Shown here piece by piece: positions 14,500 through 14,696 of a stretch of DNA of 14,696 nucleotides. How positions within the stretch are numbered: the first letter of the stretch is position 1; the number at the start of each line of letters is the position of its first letter. Source of the stretch: Gammaproteobacteria bacterium. Lineage in GTDB: Bacteria; Pseudomonadota; Gammaproteobacteria; UBA11654. A program made the position numbers and the translations under genes. The notes under the pieces were generated by a model. It did not search any database and had not been told where the DNA came from. It worked only from the letters and a program-made list of their open reading frames with translations. The stretch is taken from NCBI GenBank assembly GCA_002718375.1, contig PBEI01000004.1:38613-53308 (forward strand), in the 5' to 3' direction.

Positions 14500-14696
14500 T
14501 AGCCCAAAGATTTAATACAGGCGCTGACTAGCTGTAAGCCTTCATTGAGATAGTCTGGGTTTGCACCAATCCCAAACCTGAGATATCCATCCATACCATA
14601 ACAATCCCCAGGAACAATCAGCACACTCTCTTCAACCCTGAGTTTGTGAACAAACTCAGTGCTATTGATATTCATGTTATAACCCACAAAGGCCAT
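14496..14696 (-). CDS. Class I/II aminotransferase, C-terminal part only
   Basis: The last 66 residues of a protein cut by the right edge. The pattern FVHKLRVEESVLIVPGDCYGMDGYLRFGIG, with an arginine in GYLR followed by YLNEGL, fits the small C-terminal domain of PLP-dependent class I/II aminotransferases, where that arginine binds the substrate carboxylate. The methionine at the window edge is probably internal, since the frame lacks the whole PLP domain. The substrate cannot be told from this fragment. It is upstream of priA with its stop overlapping the priA TTG start, so it heads or belongs to the aminotransferase-priA-argS run. Moderate confidence in the family, none in specificity. Confidence 0.7.
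   Translation of the reverse strand: MAFVGYNMNINSTEFVHKLRVEESVLIVPGDCYGMDGYLRFGIGANPDYLNEGLQLVSACIKSLGY

Noticed and set aside
1..14696. Mobile elements, CRISPR, tRNA or rRNA genes
   Set aside because: No transposase, integrase, spaced direct repeats or cloverleaf-like sequence was recognised; the window is occupied by housekeeping genes end to end.

Overview
This window looks like core chromosome of a small, AT-rich gammaproteobacterium. It holds housekeeping genes only, almost all of the DNA is coding, and neighbouring genes repeatedly overlap at their start and stop codons. Three things point to Gammaproteobacteria: a Smg (DUF494) gene next to topA, a def-fmt pair leading into DUF4390-ntrY-ntrX, and a priA-argS pair. 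The compaction and low GC recall streamlined marine lineages such as SAR86, but that placement is inference; no rRNA or other firm marker is present. I see no tRNA, rRNA, CRISPR array, insertion sequence or prophage gene, and no stretch over 300 bases without a gene.

Layout. (1) 1-629, minus: exonuclease III (xthA), cut by the left edge, diverging across about 90 bp from a plus-strand pair, a monothiol/dithiol-type glutaredoxin (722-952) and a small exported protein with two cysteines (963-1226). (2) 1223-5594, minus: smg, topA, tsaC and aroE, with a good promoter candidate and an inverted repeat between smg and topA. (3) 5741-10791, plus: def, fmt, a DUF4390 protein, sensor kinase NtrY and response regulator NtrX, packed with 4-19 bp overlaps. 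(4) 10781-14696, minus: a class I/II aminotransferase (cut by the right edge), priA and argS, with overlapping stop/start codons. Both convergent junctions (aroE with the small exported gene, ntrX with argS) overlap at their stop codons.

The genes cover translation (TsaC for tRNA t6A, Def and Fmt for formyl-methionine handling, ArgS), DNA topology and replication restart or repair (TopA, PriA, Xth), the shikimate pathway (AroE), and one membrane-linked two-component system (NtrYX with its DUF4390 neighbour). The most unusual content is that two-component pair. NtrY appears to lack the PAS domain. NtrX keeps its receiver and Fis-type DNA-binding domains, but its AAA+ domain has lost the P-loop consensus, the GAFTGA loop, the acidic Walker B, the sensor I and the arginine-finger motifs, so it is unlikely to be a sigma-54 activator. 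Other points worth checking are a tsaC gene whose only conventional start falls inside the conserved N-terminus, a TopA with glycine-rich C-terminal repeats instead of zinc fingers, and loss of rsmB, trkA, dprA and the LysM gene from their usual places.
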